Shown here: positions 10,188-18,240 of the stretch, piece by piece | Numbering within the stretch: position 1 is the first letter of the stretch | How the letters are laid out: every line of letters starts with the position of its first letter | NCBI RefSeq assembly: GCF_003355155.1 | Contig: NZ_CP031320.1 | Location: forward strand, 6,508,287 to 6,572,286 | Direction of reading: 5' to 3' | Source of the DNA: Streptomyces armeniacus | Lineage (GTDB): Bacteria; Actinomycetota; Actinomycetes; Streptomycetales; Streptomycetaceae | DNA: 64,000 nt | Notes under the pieces: model-generated | What the model saw: the letters and a program-made list of their open reading frames with translations, nothing else | Databases searched by the model: none | Told to the model about the DNA's origin: nothing | Program-made: the position numbers and the translations under genes

Positions 10188-10209
10188 GCCGAGCCTCTAT
10201 CCTCGGCGT

Positions 10210-11100
10210 ATGCAGCTCCAGCAGCTTCGGTACTTCGCCGCCGTCGCCGACACCCGCCACTTCACCCGCGCCGCCCAGCGCGAACACGTCGCGCAGCCGT
10301 CCCTCTCCCAGCAGATCCGCGCGCTGGAACGGGAGTTGGGCGCCGAACTCTTCCACCGCGCCCGCGGCCACATCTCACTGACCGACGCCGGCGAGGCACT
10401 GCTCCCGCTCGCCCGCCGCATCCTCGCCGACACCGAGACCGCGCGCCGCGAGGTCCAGGAGGCCGCGCAGCTGCGCCGCGGCCGGGTGCGCCTGGGCGCG
10501 CCGCCCAGCCTGTGCGCGAGCATCGTGCCGGGGGTGCTGCGTGCGTTCCACGACAGCTACCCGGGCGTCGAGCTGGTCGTCCACGAGGACGGCTCGCAGG
10601 ACCTCGTACGGGTGCTGGCCGCCGGCGAACTCGACCTCGCGCTGATCATCACCCCGCTGCTCGGCCAGGCCCCGGCGCTCGCCACCGCGGAGCTGCTGCG
10701 GGAGGAGCTGGTCGTCGTCTCCGCCCCGGACGCGCCCCCGCCCGTACGCCGCCGCGCCCGCATCCGGATCGAAGACCTCCGCGACCGCCCGCTGGCGATG
10801 TTCCGGCGCGGCTACGACCTGCGGGACCTCACCCTGGCGGCCTGCCGCGCGGCCGGGTTCGAACCGGTGCTGGGCGTCGAGGGCGGCGAGATGGACGCGG
10901 TGCTGGGCTTCGTACGGGCCGGGCTCGGCGTCGCCGTCGTCCCCGGCATGGTCGCCGCCCGTTCCGGCCTCCGCGCCACCCCCTTCGCACCCCCGGGCCT
11001 CCACCGCACCATCTCGGTCGCCCACCGCGGCGACGTCTCCCCGACCCGCGCGGCCCGCGAGCTGCAGCGCATCCTGGAGGAACGGGTGGGGCGCGACTGA
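10210..11100 (+). CDS. LysR-family regulator divergent from sdhCAB
   Basis: A 296-residue LysR regulator. The N-terminal winged helix (MQLQQLRYFAAVADTRHFTRAAQREHVAQPSLSQQIRALE, abbreviated here to its start and end) is followed by a two-lobed effector domain (GRVRLGAPPSLCASIVPGVL, later GLGVAVVPGMVA). ATG 10210 gives the usual start of this family; the upstream in-frame ATG at 10177 would overlap the presumed operator. It most likely regulates the divergent sdhCAB operon and itself. The effector is unknown. Confidence 0.9.
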   Translation: MQLQQLRYFAAVADTRHFTRAAQREHVAQPSLSQQIRALERELGAELFHRARGHISLTDAGEALLPLARRILADTETARREVQEAAQLRRGRVRLGAPPSLCASIVPGVLRAFHDSYPGVELVVHEDGSQDLVRVLAAGELDLALIITPLLGQAPALATAELLREELVVVSAPDAPPPVRRRARIRIEDLRDRPLAMFRRGYDLRDLTLAACRAAGFEPVLGVEGGEMDAVLGFVRAGLGVAVVPGMVAARSGLRATPFAPPGLHRTISVAHRGDVSPTRAARELQRILEERVGRD

Positions 11101-11178
11101 GAGTTGCATATCGTCAACAGTGTGTGTCCGCCTCGCTCGTAGTAGTGACTCTGGTAGCAGGAATGGTTTCGCTGCCTC

Positions 11179-11184
11179 TAATCT
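11179..11184 (+). promoter_or_regulatory. Possible -10 element for a leaderless transcript
   Basis: TAATCT lies six bases before ATG 11191, the spacing that puts transcription start on the A of the start codon, as in many streptomycete leaderless genes. No clear -35 was seen. Confidence 0.45.
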
Positions 11185-11190
11185 GATCGC

Positions 11191-11409
11191 ATGCCTGGAA
11201 TCACGATCGAATTCACTGAGGAAGAGCTCGCGGAGCTGCGCGCGGAGGCGAAGGAGCAGGGACTGGCGATCAAGCGGCTGGCCCACGACATACTGACCGA
11301 GGACGTGGTGCGGCGCCGGCAGAAACAGCGCTTCGTCGAGGGCGCCACGAAGAGGGCGCTGGAGTACAAGGCCGAGTTCGAGGACGAGTTCCCGGAGGGT
11401 CTGCGTTGA
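11191..11409 (+). CDS. Antitoxin-like small protein of a putative TA pair
   Basis: Seventy-two residues beginning PGITIEFTEEELAELRAEA and then strongly charged and helical (VVRRRQKQRFVEGATKRALEYKAEFEDEF). This is the pattern of small ribbon-helix-helix or coiled antitoxins. It overlaps the next gene by four bases (TTGA), which is typical of toxin-antitoxin pairs. The role is inferred from size, composition and coupling, not from a defined motif. Confidence 0.6.
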   Translation: MPGITIEFTEEELAELRAEAKEQGLAIKRLAHDILTEDVVRRRQKQRFVEGATKRALEYKAEFEDEFPEGLR

Positions 11410-11780
11410 CCCTCTACGTCGACACCGGGTGGATCCTCAATGTTCAGGTCGAGGTTTCTCCGGCCAACACCCCCGTGCGGGACTGGGGGGCGCTTCAGTG
11501 CATGGCTGAGCGCCACAGGTACGAGCGCTTCGCGGGCGAGGCGTACTACGAAGAGCCCGCGAGCCGCGCGGCCACCTTCCTGCACACGGCGCTGCTCTTA
11601 GAGCCCTTCTCCGACTTCAACGCCTCGATCGGGGCTGGGTGCGCGGATATGTACATGCGGCAGTCGGACCAGCCCTTCATCCCGCCCCCCGGTGCCATGG
11701 CCCAACTCGTCCGGGAAATCCGGGCCGAGAGGACAGGGCTGGCCGCCATCGCCAGAAGGCTGCGCGAGTGGAAGGAATAG
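11406..11780 (+). CDS. Putative toxin, Doc-like family without a Fic motif
   Basis: A 124-residue protein starting LYVDTGWILNVQ, resembling the small streptomycete proteins usually labelled as Fic/Doc-family toxin components. The canonical HPFxxGN loop that transfers a phosphate or AMP is not present; the central helices instead carry RAATFLHTALLLEPFSDFN. It may therefore be an inactive or a divergent enzyme. The TTG start overlaps the antitoxin stop. No toxic activity can be inferred from the sequence alone. Confidence 0.55.
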   Translation: MTLYVDTGWILNVQVEVSPANTPVRDWGALQCMAERHRYERFAGEAYYEEPASRAATFLHTALLLEPFSDFNASIGAGCADMYMRQSDQPFIPPPGAMAQLVREIRAERTGLAAIARRLREWKE

Positions 11781-11790
11781 GCTGGCGCGT

Positions 11791-12102
11791 ATGAGCCGGG
11801 TCAACGATGTCGGTGGGCAGACGGGTTTCGGCAGGCTGGAGATCGAGCGGGACGAGCCGCCGTTCAGTGCCGACTGGGAAGCGCGCGTGTACGCGCTGAA
11901 CGCCGCGCTCGTGCGGCGCGGGGTGTACACGCTGCACGAGTTCCGGGACGCCATCGAGCGGATGCCGCCGCAGGAGTATCTGGCCGCGTCGTACTACGAG
12001 CGGTGGCTGAGGGCGATCGAGACGCTGACGGAGGGTCGTACGGGCGGCGGTACGGGTGGCGGCGCGGACGTCCGTACGGGTGGGGGTGCGGGCCGTGGGT
12101 GA
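11791..12102 (+). CDS. Nitrile hydratase beta subunit, N-terminal part as a separate gene
   Basis: A 103-residue protein equal to the N-terminal half of nitrile hydratase beta: VNDVGGQTGFGRL, then DWEARVYALNAAL and SYYERWLRAIETL. It lacks the C-terminal SH3-like barrel, which is encoded by the next gene. The tail is a Gly/Thr linker rich in GGGTGGG. The split resembles thiocyanate hydrolase and the three-subunit nitrile hydratases. It overlaps the next gene by eight bases. Confidence 0.82.
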   Translation: MSRVNDVGGQTGFGRLEIERDEPPFSADWEARVYALNAALVRRGVYTLHEFRDAIERMPPQEYLAASYYERWLRAIETLTEGRTGGGTGGGADVRTGGGAGRG

Positions 12103-12427
12103 GTCCGGCGCCGTGCCGCCCCGGTTCGCGCCCGGCGACCGCGTACGGGCCCGTGCCGGTGACCCCGACGGGCACACCCGCCTCCCGCGCTACGCGCGCG
12201 GCCAGACCGGCCGGATCGTCGCCCTCACCGGGAACTGGCCGCTGGCCGACGACGTAGCGGCACACCGGCCCGCGCCACGGAACGAGCCCGTGTACACGGT
12301 CGCGTTCGACGCGCGCGCCCTGTGGGGCGAGGGCGGCCACGAGGTCACCCTCGATCTGTGGCAGTCGTACCTGGAACCGGCAGCGGAATCGGCGGCGGGT
12401 CCGGCTGCCGGAGAGGAACCCGTATGA
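12095..12427 (+). CDS. Nitrile hydratase beta subunit, C-terminal SH3-like part
   Basis: A 110-residue protein equal to the C-terminal barrel of nitrile hydratase beta: FAPGDRVRARAGDPDGHTR, LPRYARGQTGRIV, PVYTVAFDARALWGEG and LDLWQSYLEPA. This barrel closes over the metal site of the alpha subunit. GTG 12095 is preferred; the frame upstream of it is only the overlap with the previous gene. The stop overlaps the alpha-subunit ATG (ATGA), so the three products are made together. Confidence 0.82.
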   Translation: MGESGAVPPRFAPGDRVRARAGDPDGHTRLPRYARGQTGRIVALTGNWPLADDVAAHRPAPRNEPVYTVAFDARALWGEGGHEVTLDLWQSYLEPAAESAAGPAAGEEPV

Positions 12428-13014
12428 GCGGCACGCACACCGGCAACCCCCTCGCCGCCCGCGTACGGCGGCTCGAAGAGCGGCTGATCGGCGCCGGGCT
12501 CGTCGACGAGGCCGAGCTGGACGCCGTCCTCACCCGGTTCCTGCAGGGCGCCTCGCCCCTCAACGGCGCCCGCGTCACCGCCCGCGCCTGGTCCGACCCG
12601 GACTTCCGCGAACGCCTCCTCGCCGACGCCGGCGCGGCCCTCCCCGAACTGGGCCTCGGCACCGCAGGCGGCCTCCAGGCGCAGCGCCTCGGCGTCGTCG
12701 CCAACACGCCCACCCGGCACAACGTGCTGGTCTGCACGCTCTGCTCCTGTTACCCGATCGGGCTGCTCGGGCCGTCCCCGTCCTGGTACAAGAGCGAGGC
12801 GTACCGCTCGCGCGTCGTACGCGAACCCCGCGCCGTACTGGCCGAGTTCGGGCTGCACCTGCCGGAGGAGGTGGAGATCACCGTGTGGGACTCCAGCGCG
12901 GAGAGCCGCTACATGGTTCTGCCGGAGCGCCCGCCCGGCACGGAGGGTATGACGGAGTCCGAACTGGCCGGGCTGGTCACCCGCGAGGGCCTGATCGGCA
13001 CGGCCTCGGTCTGA
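12424..13014 (+). CDS. nthA: Nitrile hydratase alpha subunit, cobalt type
   Basis: A 196-residue metal-binding subunit. The claw motif VCTLCSCYP matches the cobalt form (Thr after the first Cys; iron enzymes have Ser). WYKSEAYRSRVVREPRAVL and VWDSSAESRYMVLPERPPGT are the normal downstream signatures. The second and third cysteines are those oxidised to sulfinic and sulfenic acid in known enzymes. It hydrates nitriles to amides or hydrolyses thiocyanate-like compounds. No amidase and no obvious activator gene is beside it. The segment just after the claw (IGLLGPSP) differs from typical nitrile hydratases (WPVLGLPP), which hints at a different substrate. Confidence 0.87.
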   Translation: MSGTHTGNPLAARVRRLEERLIGAGLVDEAELDAVLTRFLQGASPLNGARVTARAWSDPDFRERLLADAGAALPELGLGTAGGLQAQRLGVVANTPTRHNVLVCTLCSCYPIGLLGPSPSWYKSEAYRSRVVREPRAVLAEFGLHLPEEVEITVWDSSAESRYMVLPERPPGTEGMTESELAGLVTREGLIGTASV

Positions 13015-13070
13015 CGCCGCCGCCCAACTGGTCCCCGTCACTCGAAGACGGTCGTCAGCCGCCCCCCCCC

Positions 13071-13189
13071 AGCCCGTCCGGCGTTTGAGGACGGCCCTCG
13101 GCCACGGCGGGGGCGCGCTGTGCCACTGCTTGTTGGGTCACTTGCGTCCGGTGGCCGCCCCGGTGTTGTCCTCAAGCGCCGGACGGGCC
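13071..13189. repeat. Terminal-inverted-repeat element, 119 bp
   Basis: Begins AGCCCGTCCGGCGTTTGAGG and ends with the near-complement CTCAAGCGCCGGACGGGC. It is the same family as the two elements between the ADP-ribosylglycohydrolase genes. No coding capacity is visible. It sits downstream of nthA and at the 3' end of the ribosomal protection gene, where it may also act as a bidirectional terminator. Confidence 0.75.
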
Positions 13190-13240
13190 GGATTTGGTGG
13201 CCGCCCCGGTTCGTCCTCGAGCGTCGGACGGGCTGGAGGC
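13151..13240. repeat. 45-bp tandem repeat (two units)
   Basis: GTGGCCGCCCCGGT followed by a TCCTC...CGGACGGG segment appears at 13151-13195 and 13196-13240. Each unit carries one end of the dispersed inverted-repeat family. The reverse strand of this segment encodes the extreme C-terminus of the ribosomal protection protein. Confidence 0.75.
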
Positions 13241-15343
13241 GCGTGGCCGGGGGGCGGGCGCGGCGCTCACCCGCCGTACGACGCTCAGCAGATACTCCTT
13301 GCGGTGCAGCGGGTCGTGGTCCGTGCGCGGGCGGGTCGGGGCCGGGCCGGTGACCGGCTCGTAGTGGTCGAACGCGGACTCCAGTACCCCTTCGCCGCGC
13401 GTCAGTCCGGGCAGCCGCTGCCCCAACTCGTGTACGGAGGCGGCCGGGATGTCGCCCTCCAGCAGGTACGCGCCGCCCCGCGCCACCGGCTTGTGGGGCA
13501 CCGCCCGCAGCCGCCCCAGCACCGGCAGGACGGTGCCGAAAGCGTCCGCCGGGAGTTCCAGCCGGAACCGGTGCATCGGCTCGTGCACCCGGCTGCCCGC
13601 CCGTTTGAGGGCGCTCATCAGCACCAGCGGCGTGAGGTTGCGGAAGTCGCCGGCGGTGCTCGACATGCTCTTGTCGAACGTGCCGTGGGAGTGGCTCTGC
13701 CGCGCCCAGTAGCCGGAGTGCGTCATGGTGACCGCGCAGTCGGTGACCTCCCAGCCGTGGACGCCCTGCCGCAGCGTCTCCCGTACGGTCTCCTCGACCG
13801 CCGCGAAGAACGCGTACGGCATCGACCCCAGCTCCACTCCGAGCCGGAACGACACCCCCGACCCGACGGGCGCCGGATCGACCCGCAGTCCGACGGTGGC
13901 GAGGAACGGGTTCGGCTCGGTGCCGATGAGCTCGGCGTCCGCACCACTGCCGACGGGCCGTTCGATGTGGATCGTGGTCGACTCGCGGAACGCGACGTCC
14001 AGCCCGAACTCGTCCGTCAGCGTCGCCTCGATGACCTCCTTCTGCACCTCGCCGTAGAGCGACACGGACACCTCCTGGCGTACGTCGTCCTGCCGCAGGC
14101 CGATCAGCGGGTCCTGTTCGGCGAGTTGGGCGAGCGCCGTGTGCAGCGCGGCACGGTCGGCCGTACGGCCGGGGACGACGACCGTCTCCAGTGTCGGCGG
14201 CGCGAAGTGGCGCCGGGCGGGGGCCGCGCCGGGGCGCGGAACGCCCACCGTGTCGCCCACGCGGACGTCGGCAAGGCCCCACAGCCGGGCGATACGGCCC
14301 GCCGACACCGAGGGCCGCCGTACTTCCGAGCCGTCCGCGAAGACGCTGATCGCGGTGACCTTGCCTTCGGCGGCCTTGCCTTCGGTGGCCTTGTCCTCGG
14401 TGACCTCGCCCTCGCGGGCCCCGTCCGGCGCACCGTCCTGCCCGTAACGCACCTTGTCGCGCACCCGGAGTGTCCCGGCGAACATCCGCACGTACGCGAT
14501 CTTCTGGCCCGCCGGGCCCCGTTCGACCTTGAAGACGGTGCCGGACGGATCGCCGTCCCCGGACCCGTCCGCGTCCGCGCAACGTTCCGTGCCCGGCAGC
14601 AGTTCCCTGATGCCGTCGGTCAGCGCCTCCACGCCCGCGCCCGTGATCGCGGAGCCCGCGTACACGGGGTGCACCAGCGCGCGGCCGGTCTGCGCGGCCA
14701 GTGCGGCGCGCAGTCGGCCGTACGGGAGCGCCGCGTCGTCCACGTACGCGGCCAGCAGCGCGTCGTCGTGGTCCGCGAGGCGTTCCGCCAGCCGGTCGCG
14801 GAAGGCCGCGTCGTCGCCCGCGTACGGGACGGCGAACGCGTCGCGGGTGCCCAGCCGTTCGGCCGTGGCCATCGGTACGACGGCCGGGGTCAGCTTCTCG
14901 GCGAGCTCACGCAGTACGCGGTCCAGGTGTGCGCCGGAGCGGTCGATCTTGTTCACGAAGACGAGCGTCGGGATGCGCAGCCGCCGCAGCGTCCGCATCA
15001 GTACGCGGGTCTGCGGCTGCACGCCCTCCACGGCGGAGACGACGAGGACGGCGCCGTCGAGCACGTTCAGCACGCGCTCGACCTCGGCGATGAAGTCGGG
15101 GTGACCGGGGGTGTCGATCAGGTTGACCGTGACGTCGCCGAGCGTGAACGAGACGACGGCGGACTTGATCGTGATGCCGCGCTGCCGTTCCAGCGCCAGC
15201 GAGTCGGTCTGCGTGCTGCCGTCGTCGACGCTGCCGATCTCGTCGATGACTCCGGCGTCCAGCAGGAGTCGTTCGGTCAGGCTGGTCTTTCCGGCGTCAA
15301 CATGCGCCAGGATGCCCAGGTTGAGCGTTCTGTACGTGGTCAT
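13172..15343 (-). CDS. Tetracycline-resistance-type ribosomal protection protein
   Basis: A 723-residue translational GTPase of the TetM/OtrA family, related to EF-G. GTP-binding motifs are GILAHVDAGKTS, the switch RGITI, DTPGH and NKID. The domain IV/V features and the C-terminal EYLLSVVRRVSAAP match ribosomal protection proteins. These displace tetracyclines from the 30S A site. In an environmental Streptomyces this may be intrinsic self-protection or housekeeping rather than acquired. An Asp/Glu/Lys-rich insert with repeated TEGK/AEGK lies near residue 310. The last 23 or so residues (after PRPRASSPSD) are encoded by the 45-bp repeat and do not belong to the fold. Confidence 0.88.
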   Translation of the reverse strand: MTTYRTLNLGILAHVDAGKTSLTERLLLDAGVIDEIGSVDDGSTQTDSLALERQRGITIKSAVVSFTLGDVTVNLIDTPGHPDFIAEVERVLNVLDGAVLVVSAVEGVQPQTRVLMRTLRRLRIPTLVFVNKIDRSGAHLDRVLRELAEKLTPAVVPMATAERLGTRDAFAVPYAGDDAAFRDRLAERLADHDDALLAAYVDDAALPYGRLRAALAAQTGRALVHPVYAGSAITGAGVEALTDGIRELLPGTERCADADGSGDGDPSGTVFKVERGPAGQKIAYVRMFAGTLRVRDKVRYGQDGAPDGAREGEVTEDKATEGKAAEGKVTAISVFADGSEVRRPSVSAGRIARLWGLADVRVGDTVGVPRPGAAPARRHFAPPTLETVVVPGRTADRAALHTALAQLAEQDPLIGLRQDDVRQEVSVSLYGEVQKEVIEATLTDEFGLDVAFRESTTIHIERPVGSGADAELIGTEPNPFLATVGLRVDPAPVGSGVSFRLGVELGSMPYAFFAAVEETVRETLRQGVHGWEVTDCAVTMTHSGYWARQSHSHGTFDKSMSSTAGDFRNLTPLVLMSALKRAGSRVHEPMHRFRLELPADAFGTVLPVLGRLRAVPHKPVARGGAYLLEGDIPAASVHELGQRLPGLTRGEGVLESAFDHYEPVTGPAPTRPRTDHDPLHRKEYLLSVVRRVSAAPAPRPRASSPSDARGRTGAATKSGPSGA

Positions 15344-15407
15344 GGAGCGTCATGTCCTCTGGGTGGATGCCGATTCCCTTCTGGTCGGACATGAACGCTC
15401 GGCGCAT
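15297..15407 (-). CDS. Possible leader peptide of the ribosomal protection gene
   Basis: A 36-codon ORF (start MRRAFMSDQKGIGIHPED) with a strong AGGAG nine bases before its ATG at 15407. It runs 47 bases into the start of the GTPase gene in another frame. The GTPase itself has a weaker AGAGGA. A short translated ORF overlapping a tet-type gene recalls leader-peptide attenuation known for tet(M), but nothing proves that this one is translated. Confidence 0.4.
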   Translation of the reverse strand: MRRAFMSDQKGIGIHPEDMTLHDHVQNAQPGHPGAC

Positions 15408-15898
15408 GACGGGCTCCTCGCTCCTTCTCCGGGTGTCGCGTGGGAGTACAGCAGGGAGCGGATCGGGCGGGCAACCGAATTCCGGCGGCGCGGAAGATCG
15501 TACGTACGGGGTCCACCCTCGTGATGCCCCGCTACGGCGGCTGGACCTCCGACCTCGCCGGGTCCGCGGCCTGCCGCCGGATGACCTGGGCCCGTGGCTC
15601 ACCACGACGTTCCCGGCGGTGCACGGGGAGAAGGCGCCGTGGGGTTGGCGGGGGAGGGGACAGGGGCAGAGGGTCAGGCTGCGGCAGCGGTGCCTACGTC
15701 GCCAACCATCGCGCCCGCCAGGCCGCGACGCGCGATCGGCGCACACGCTCCGGGCAGAGCGCCGTAGGCGGGCGGCCGGCAGCGGGCGGCCGGGAGCCGC
15801 GGCCGGCAGGGGAAACGGTACGCACCATAGCGGTGCTACTGACGAGTCAGTACGGTGCTGCCAACCACCCCTGTCAGCAGGAGAGTCGGGAGAGCCGT
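15408..15898. other. Divergent intergenic region, no gene seen
   Basis: 491 bp between the ribosomal protection gene and the lipase. The open frames here are GC-driven and lack family resemblance. The only clear element is the palindrome at 15837-15852 upstream of the lipase. Confidence 0.5.
15837..15852. promoter_or_regulatory. Palindromic operator upstream of the lipase gene
   Basis: TACTGAC-GA-GTCAGTA, 7-bp perfect arms, flanked on both sides by GGTGCT. It lies 47 bp before the lipase ATG and overlaps the expected promoter region, so a repressor site is likely. The regulator is not identified. Confidence 0.6.
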
Positions 15899-17212
15899 AT
15901 GCAATCGTCATCACTGGCGTCCCCCCTGGGCAGAGCCGGCGCGGCCACGGCCGCGCTCGCGCTGTCCGTCCTCGGAATCCTCGGAAGTGCGGGCGGCTCG
16001 CAGGCACAGGAGCCGTCCGCCGCCGACGGGACCGAGGCGGGTCAGCAGGCCACGGCGGACCGCCAGGCCAAGGACAAGGGCACCAAGGCCGAAGACAAGG
16101 CCAAGAGCAAGGCCAAGGCCAAGGGCCCCGAGTCCACGGCGGGTCCCGGGGACATCGTCAGCTCCGAACCCACCGAATTCCAGTACTGGCCCGGCTATCC
16201 GGCCGCCGCCTCCGCCTGGAAGATCACCTACAAGTCGACCACGGCCACCGGAAAGGAGAACACCGTCTCCGGCACGGTCGTCGTCCCCGACGACGGCAAG
16301 ACCGGGCCCCGCCCGCTGATCGCGTACGCCGCCGGATCCGTCGGCATGGGCGACAAGTGCGCGCCCTCCGCCGGGTTCCACGACGGCAGCACGACCGAGG
16401 CACCGCTGATCAACGCGGCGCTCGTACGCGGCTTCGCCGTCGCCGTCACCGACTACGAGGGTCTCGGCACGCCCGGCGACCACACGTACACTGTCGCGCA
16501 GCCCGCCGGCACGGCACTGCTCGACGCGGCGCGCGCGGCCCAGCGCCTGCCCGAGGCACAGCAGATGGGCGTCAGCGCGGAGTCGCCGGTCGGCATCATG
16601 GGCTACTCGCAGGGCGGCCAGGCGAGCGCCTGGGCGGCGGAGCTCCACGGCTCGTACGCGCCCGAACTGAAGGTCAAGGGCACGGCGAGCGGCGGCGTAC
16701 CCGCCGACCTGATGAAGGTCGCCACACATCTGAACGGCGGCGACAGCGCGGGCTACGTCATGATGTCCGCGATCGGCCACACCACCTCGTTCCCCGAGCT
16801 GGACCTCGGCAAGTACCTGAACGACGAGGGGAGCAAGCTGGCCGAGTTCACCAAGGAGAGCTGCCTCAACGAGATCCTCGAGGCGGGCAAGGGCAAGAAG
16901 ATCGAGGACTTCACGGTCAGCAACCCGCTGGAGGAGCCCGACTGGCAGCAGGCGGTCAACGCCAACAAGCTGGGCACGAAGACGCCCACGGCGCCCGTCT
17001 TCCTCTACCACGGGGAAGCGGACGAGACGATCCCGTACGAGTTGGGCACCGGCCTGCGGGCCGACTGGTGCGCCAAGGGGCTGGCGGTGGAGTGGAAGTC
17101 CTTCCCCGGTGACAGCCACGTCCAGGCGGCCATCGACGGCAACGGGCCCGCGCTCGACTGGCTCGGCGCCCGTTTCGCCGGCACGCCGGCACAGGGCAAC
17201 TGCGGGTCGTAG
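15899..17212 (+). CDS. Secreted lipase/esterase (LIP family)
   Basis: A 437-residue secreted alpha/beta hydrolase. A signal peptide (AALALSVLGILGSAGGSQAQ) is followed by a Lys/Ala/Asp-rich spacer of about 45 residues (KAEDKAKSKAKAKG). The fold matches secretory triacylglycerol lipases: oxyanion region AYAAGSVGMGDKCAPS, nucleophile in GYSQGGQ, acid in GEADETIP and the histidine in GDSHVQA. It acts outside the cell on acylglycerols or similar esters. ATG 15899 follows a GGAGAG-rich leader. It is monocistronic, with a palindromic site upstream and a hairpin 22 bases after the stop. Confidence 0.9.
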   Translation: MQSSSLASPLGRAGAATAALALSVLGILGSAGGSQAQEPSAADGTEAGQQATADRQAKDKGTKAEDKAKSKAKAKGPESTAGPGDIVSSEPTEFQYWPGYPAAASAWKITYKSTTATGKENTVSGTVVVPDDGKTGPRPLIAYAAGSVGMGDKCAPSAGFHDGSTTEAPLINAALVRGFAVAVTDYEGLGTPGDHTYTVAQPAGTALLDAARAAQRLPEAQQMGVSAESPVGIMGYSQGGQASAWAAELHGSYAPELKVKGTASGGVPADLMKVATHLNGGDSAGYVMMSAIGHTTSFPELDLGKYLNDEGSKLAEFTKESCLNEILEAGKGKKIEDFTVSNPLEEPDWQQAVNANKLGTKTPTAPVFLYHGEADETIPYELGTGLRADWCAKGLAVEWKSFPGDSHVQAAIDGNGPALDWLGARFAGTPAQGNCGS

Positions 17213-17234
17213 CAAGGCACGTGAGGTACGAAGG

Positions 17235-17265
17235 CGCGCCGTCCGGGCCTGTCCCGGGCGGCGCG
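17235..17265 (+). terminator. Hairpin terminator after the lipase gene
   Basis: Thirteen-base stem (CGCGCCGTCCGGG with its complement, one G-U pair) around the loop CCTGT, starting 22 bases past the stop. Confidence 0.75.
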
Positions 17266-17630
17266 CGCGTGCGTCAGGCCGCGCCGCCGTTCGCCTTGTT
17301 GCGCGTCAGGCCGCGCTGCCGCCCGCCGCATGACACCTGACGGACACCCGCTGGGTCGGGCCCCACCGCCGCTCGACCGCGGTGGTCGAGTCCACCCCCG
17401 TACCCGTACGGGCGCTCCACAGCCCGGGTGCCGCGTCTCCCGCGCCGCTCCGGGGCAGGCCGATGCCGTACGCGGGGGCTCGCGCCGTGCGCGCGGGCGC
17501 TGTCGTTCTTCCTCGGAATGGAACCGCAGTGCACGGCCCGGTACGGGATGTGAACCGCAGTGCACGGCCCGGTACGGGATGTGGGGCCCCGGGCACGGCG
17601 CCGTGGACGTCGTACGGGGTGGAGCGCGCC
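17266..17630. other. Intergenic region with a 31-bp tandem duplication
   Basis: No gene recognised. It contains a perfect 31-bp direct duplication at 17521-17551 and 17552-17582 (each starts GAACCGCAGTGCACGG). The rest is GC-rich and without clear structure. Confidence 0.6.
17521..17582 (+). repeat. Perfect 31-bp tandem duplication
   Basis: Two identical copies back to back, each beginning GAACCGCAGTGCACGG. The exact match suggests a recent slippage event. Confidence 0.9.
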
Positions 17631-18221
17631 CTACGCGGTGCGGTCCTCCTGAGGGCCCAGTCCCGTCACGGCCAGCCGGAACAGCCGGTCCGCGCGGGCG
17701 GCCGGATCGGGGTGGTGCTCCGCCGCCAGGACGATGCCGACGATCAGCGTGATCAGGTCGGCGACGGTGACGTCCGCCGCCACCGCGCCGTCCCGTACGG
17801 CGCGTTGGAGCAGCGGGTCGCCCGCCTCTTCGAGCGCCGTGGAGCAGGAGTTGCCGTGGGCCGGGTCGGCGCCGGCGGTGTCGTAGGCGAGCGCGACGGC
17901 CAGGCCCCGGGCGGTCACGGAGTACGAGACGACCTCGCCGAGCCATTCCAGCAGCGCGCTCCGGCTGTCAACGGTGCTGTCTCCCGCGCCCGTCAGCTCG
18001 CGGGCGCGCACGCACAGGGCCTCGATCCGCTCCCGGGAGACCGCCTCCAGCAGCGCGTGGCGGGTGGGGAAGTGACGGCGCACCGTCGCCGAACCGACCC
18101 CCGCGACGCGGGCGATCTGCTCCAGGGAGGCGGCTGCCCCGTGGGCGGCGACCTCCTCCTCGGCCACGGCGAGGATGCGCGCGTAGTTGCGCCGTGCGTC
18201 CGCGCGCCGGTGCTCGGGCAT
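17631..18221 (-). CDS. TetR-family repressor divergent from the NmrA-like gene
   Basis: A 196-residue TetR protein with an N-terminal helix-turn-helix (ILAVAEEEVAAHGAAASLEQIA, then RVAGVGSATVRRHFPTRHAL) and an SbtR-like C-terminal half. It resembles the TetR at 4167 in layout. ATG 18221 has GGAG eight bases upstream. It is divergent from an NmrA-like oxidoreductase, with two palindromes in the spacer that it probably binds. Confidence 0.9.
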   Translation of the reverse strand: MPEHRRADARRNYARILAVAEEEVAAHGAAASLEQIARVAGVGSATVRRHFPTRHALLEAVSRERIEALCVRARELTGAGDSTVDSRSALLEWLGEVVSYSVTARGLAVALAYDTAGADPAHGNSCSTALEEAGDPLLQRAVRDGAVAADVTVADLITLIVGIVLAAEHHPDPAARADRLFRLAVTGLGPQEDRTA

Positions 18222-18240
18222 GGCGTCGTCTCCAGGTTTA

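Noticed and set aside
10177..10209. Upstream ATG as start of the LysR gene
   Set aside because: It would add MMPMPSLYPRR before the conserved MQLQQLRYF start and overlap the LysR box.
13085..15394. A 769-codon plus-strand frame opposite the ribosomal protection gene
   Set aside because: Antisense shadow; the minus strand carries all GTPase motifs.
17274..17534. Small minus-strand gene after the lipase
   Set aside because: Arg/Gly-rich frame with no ribosome-binding site or recognisable family.
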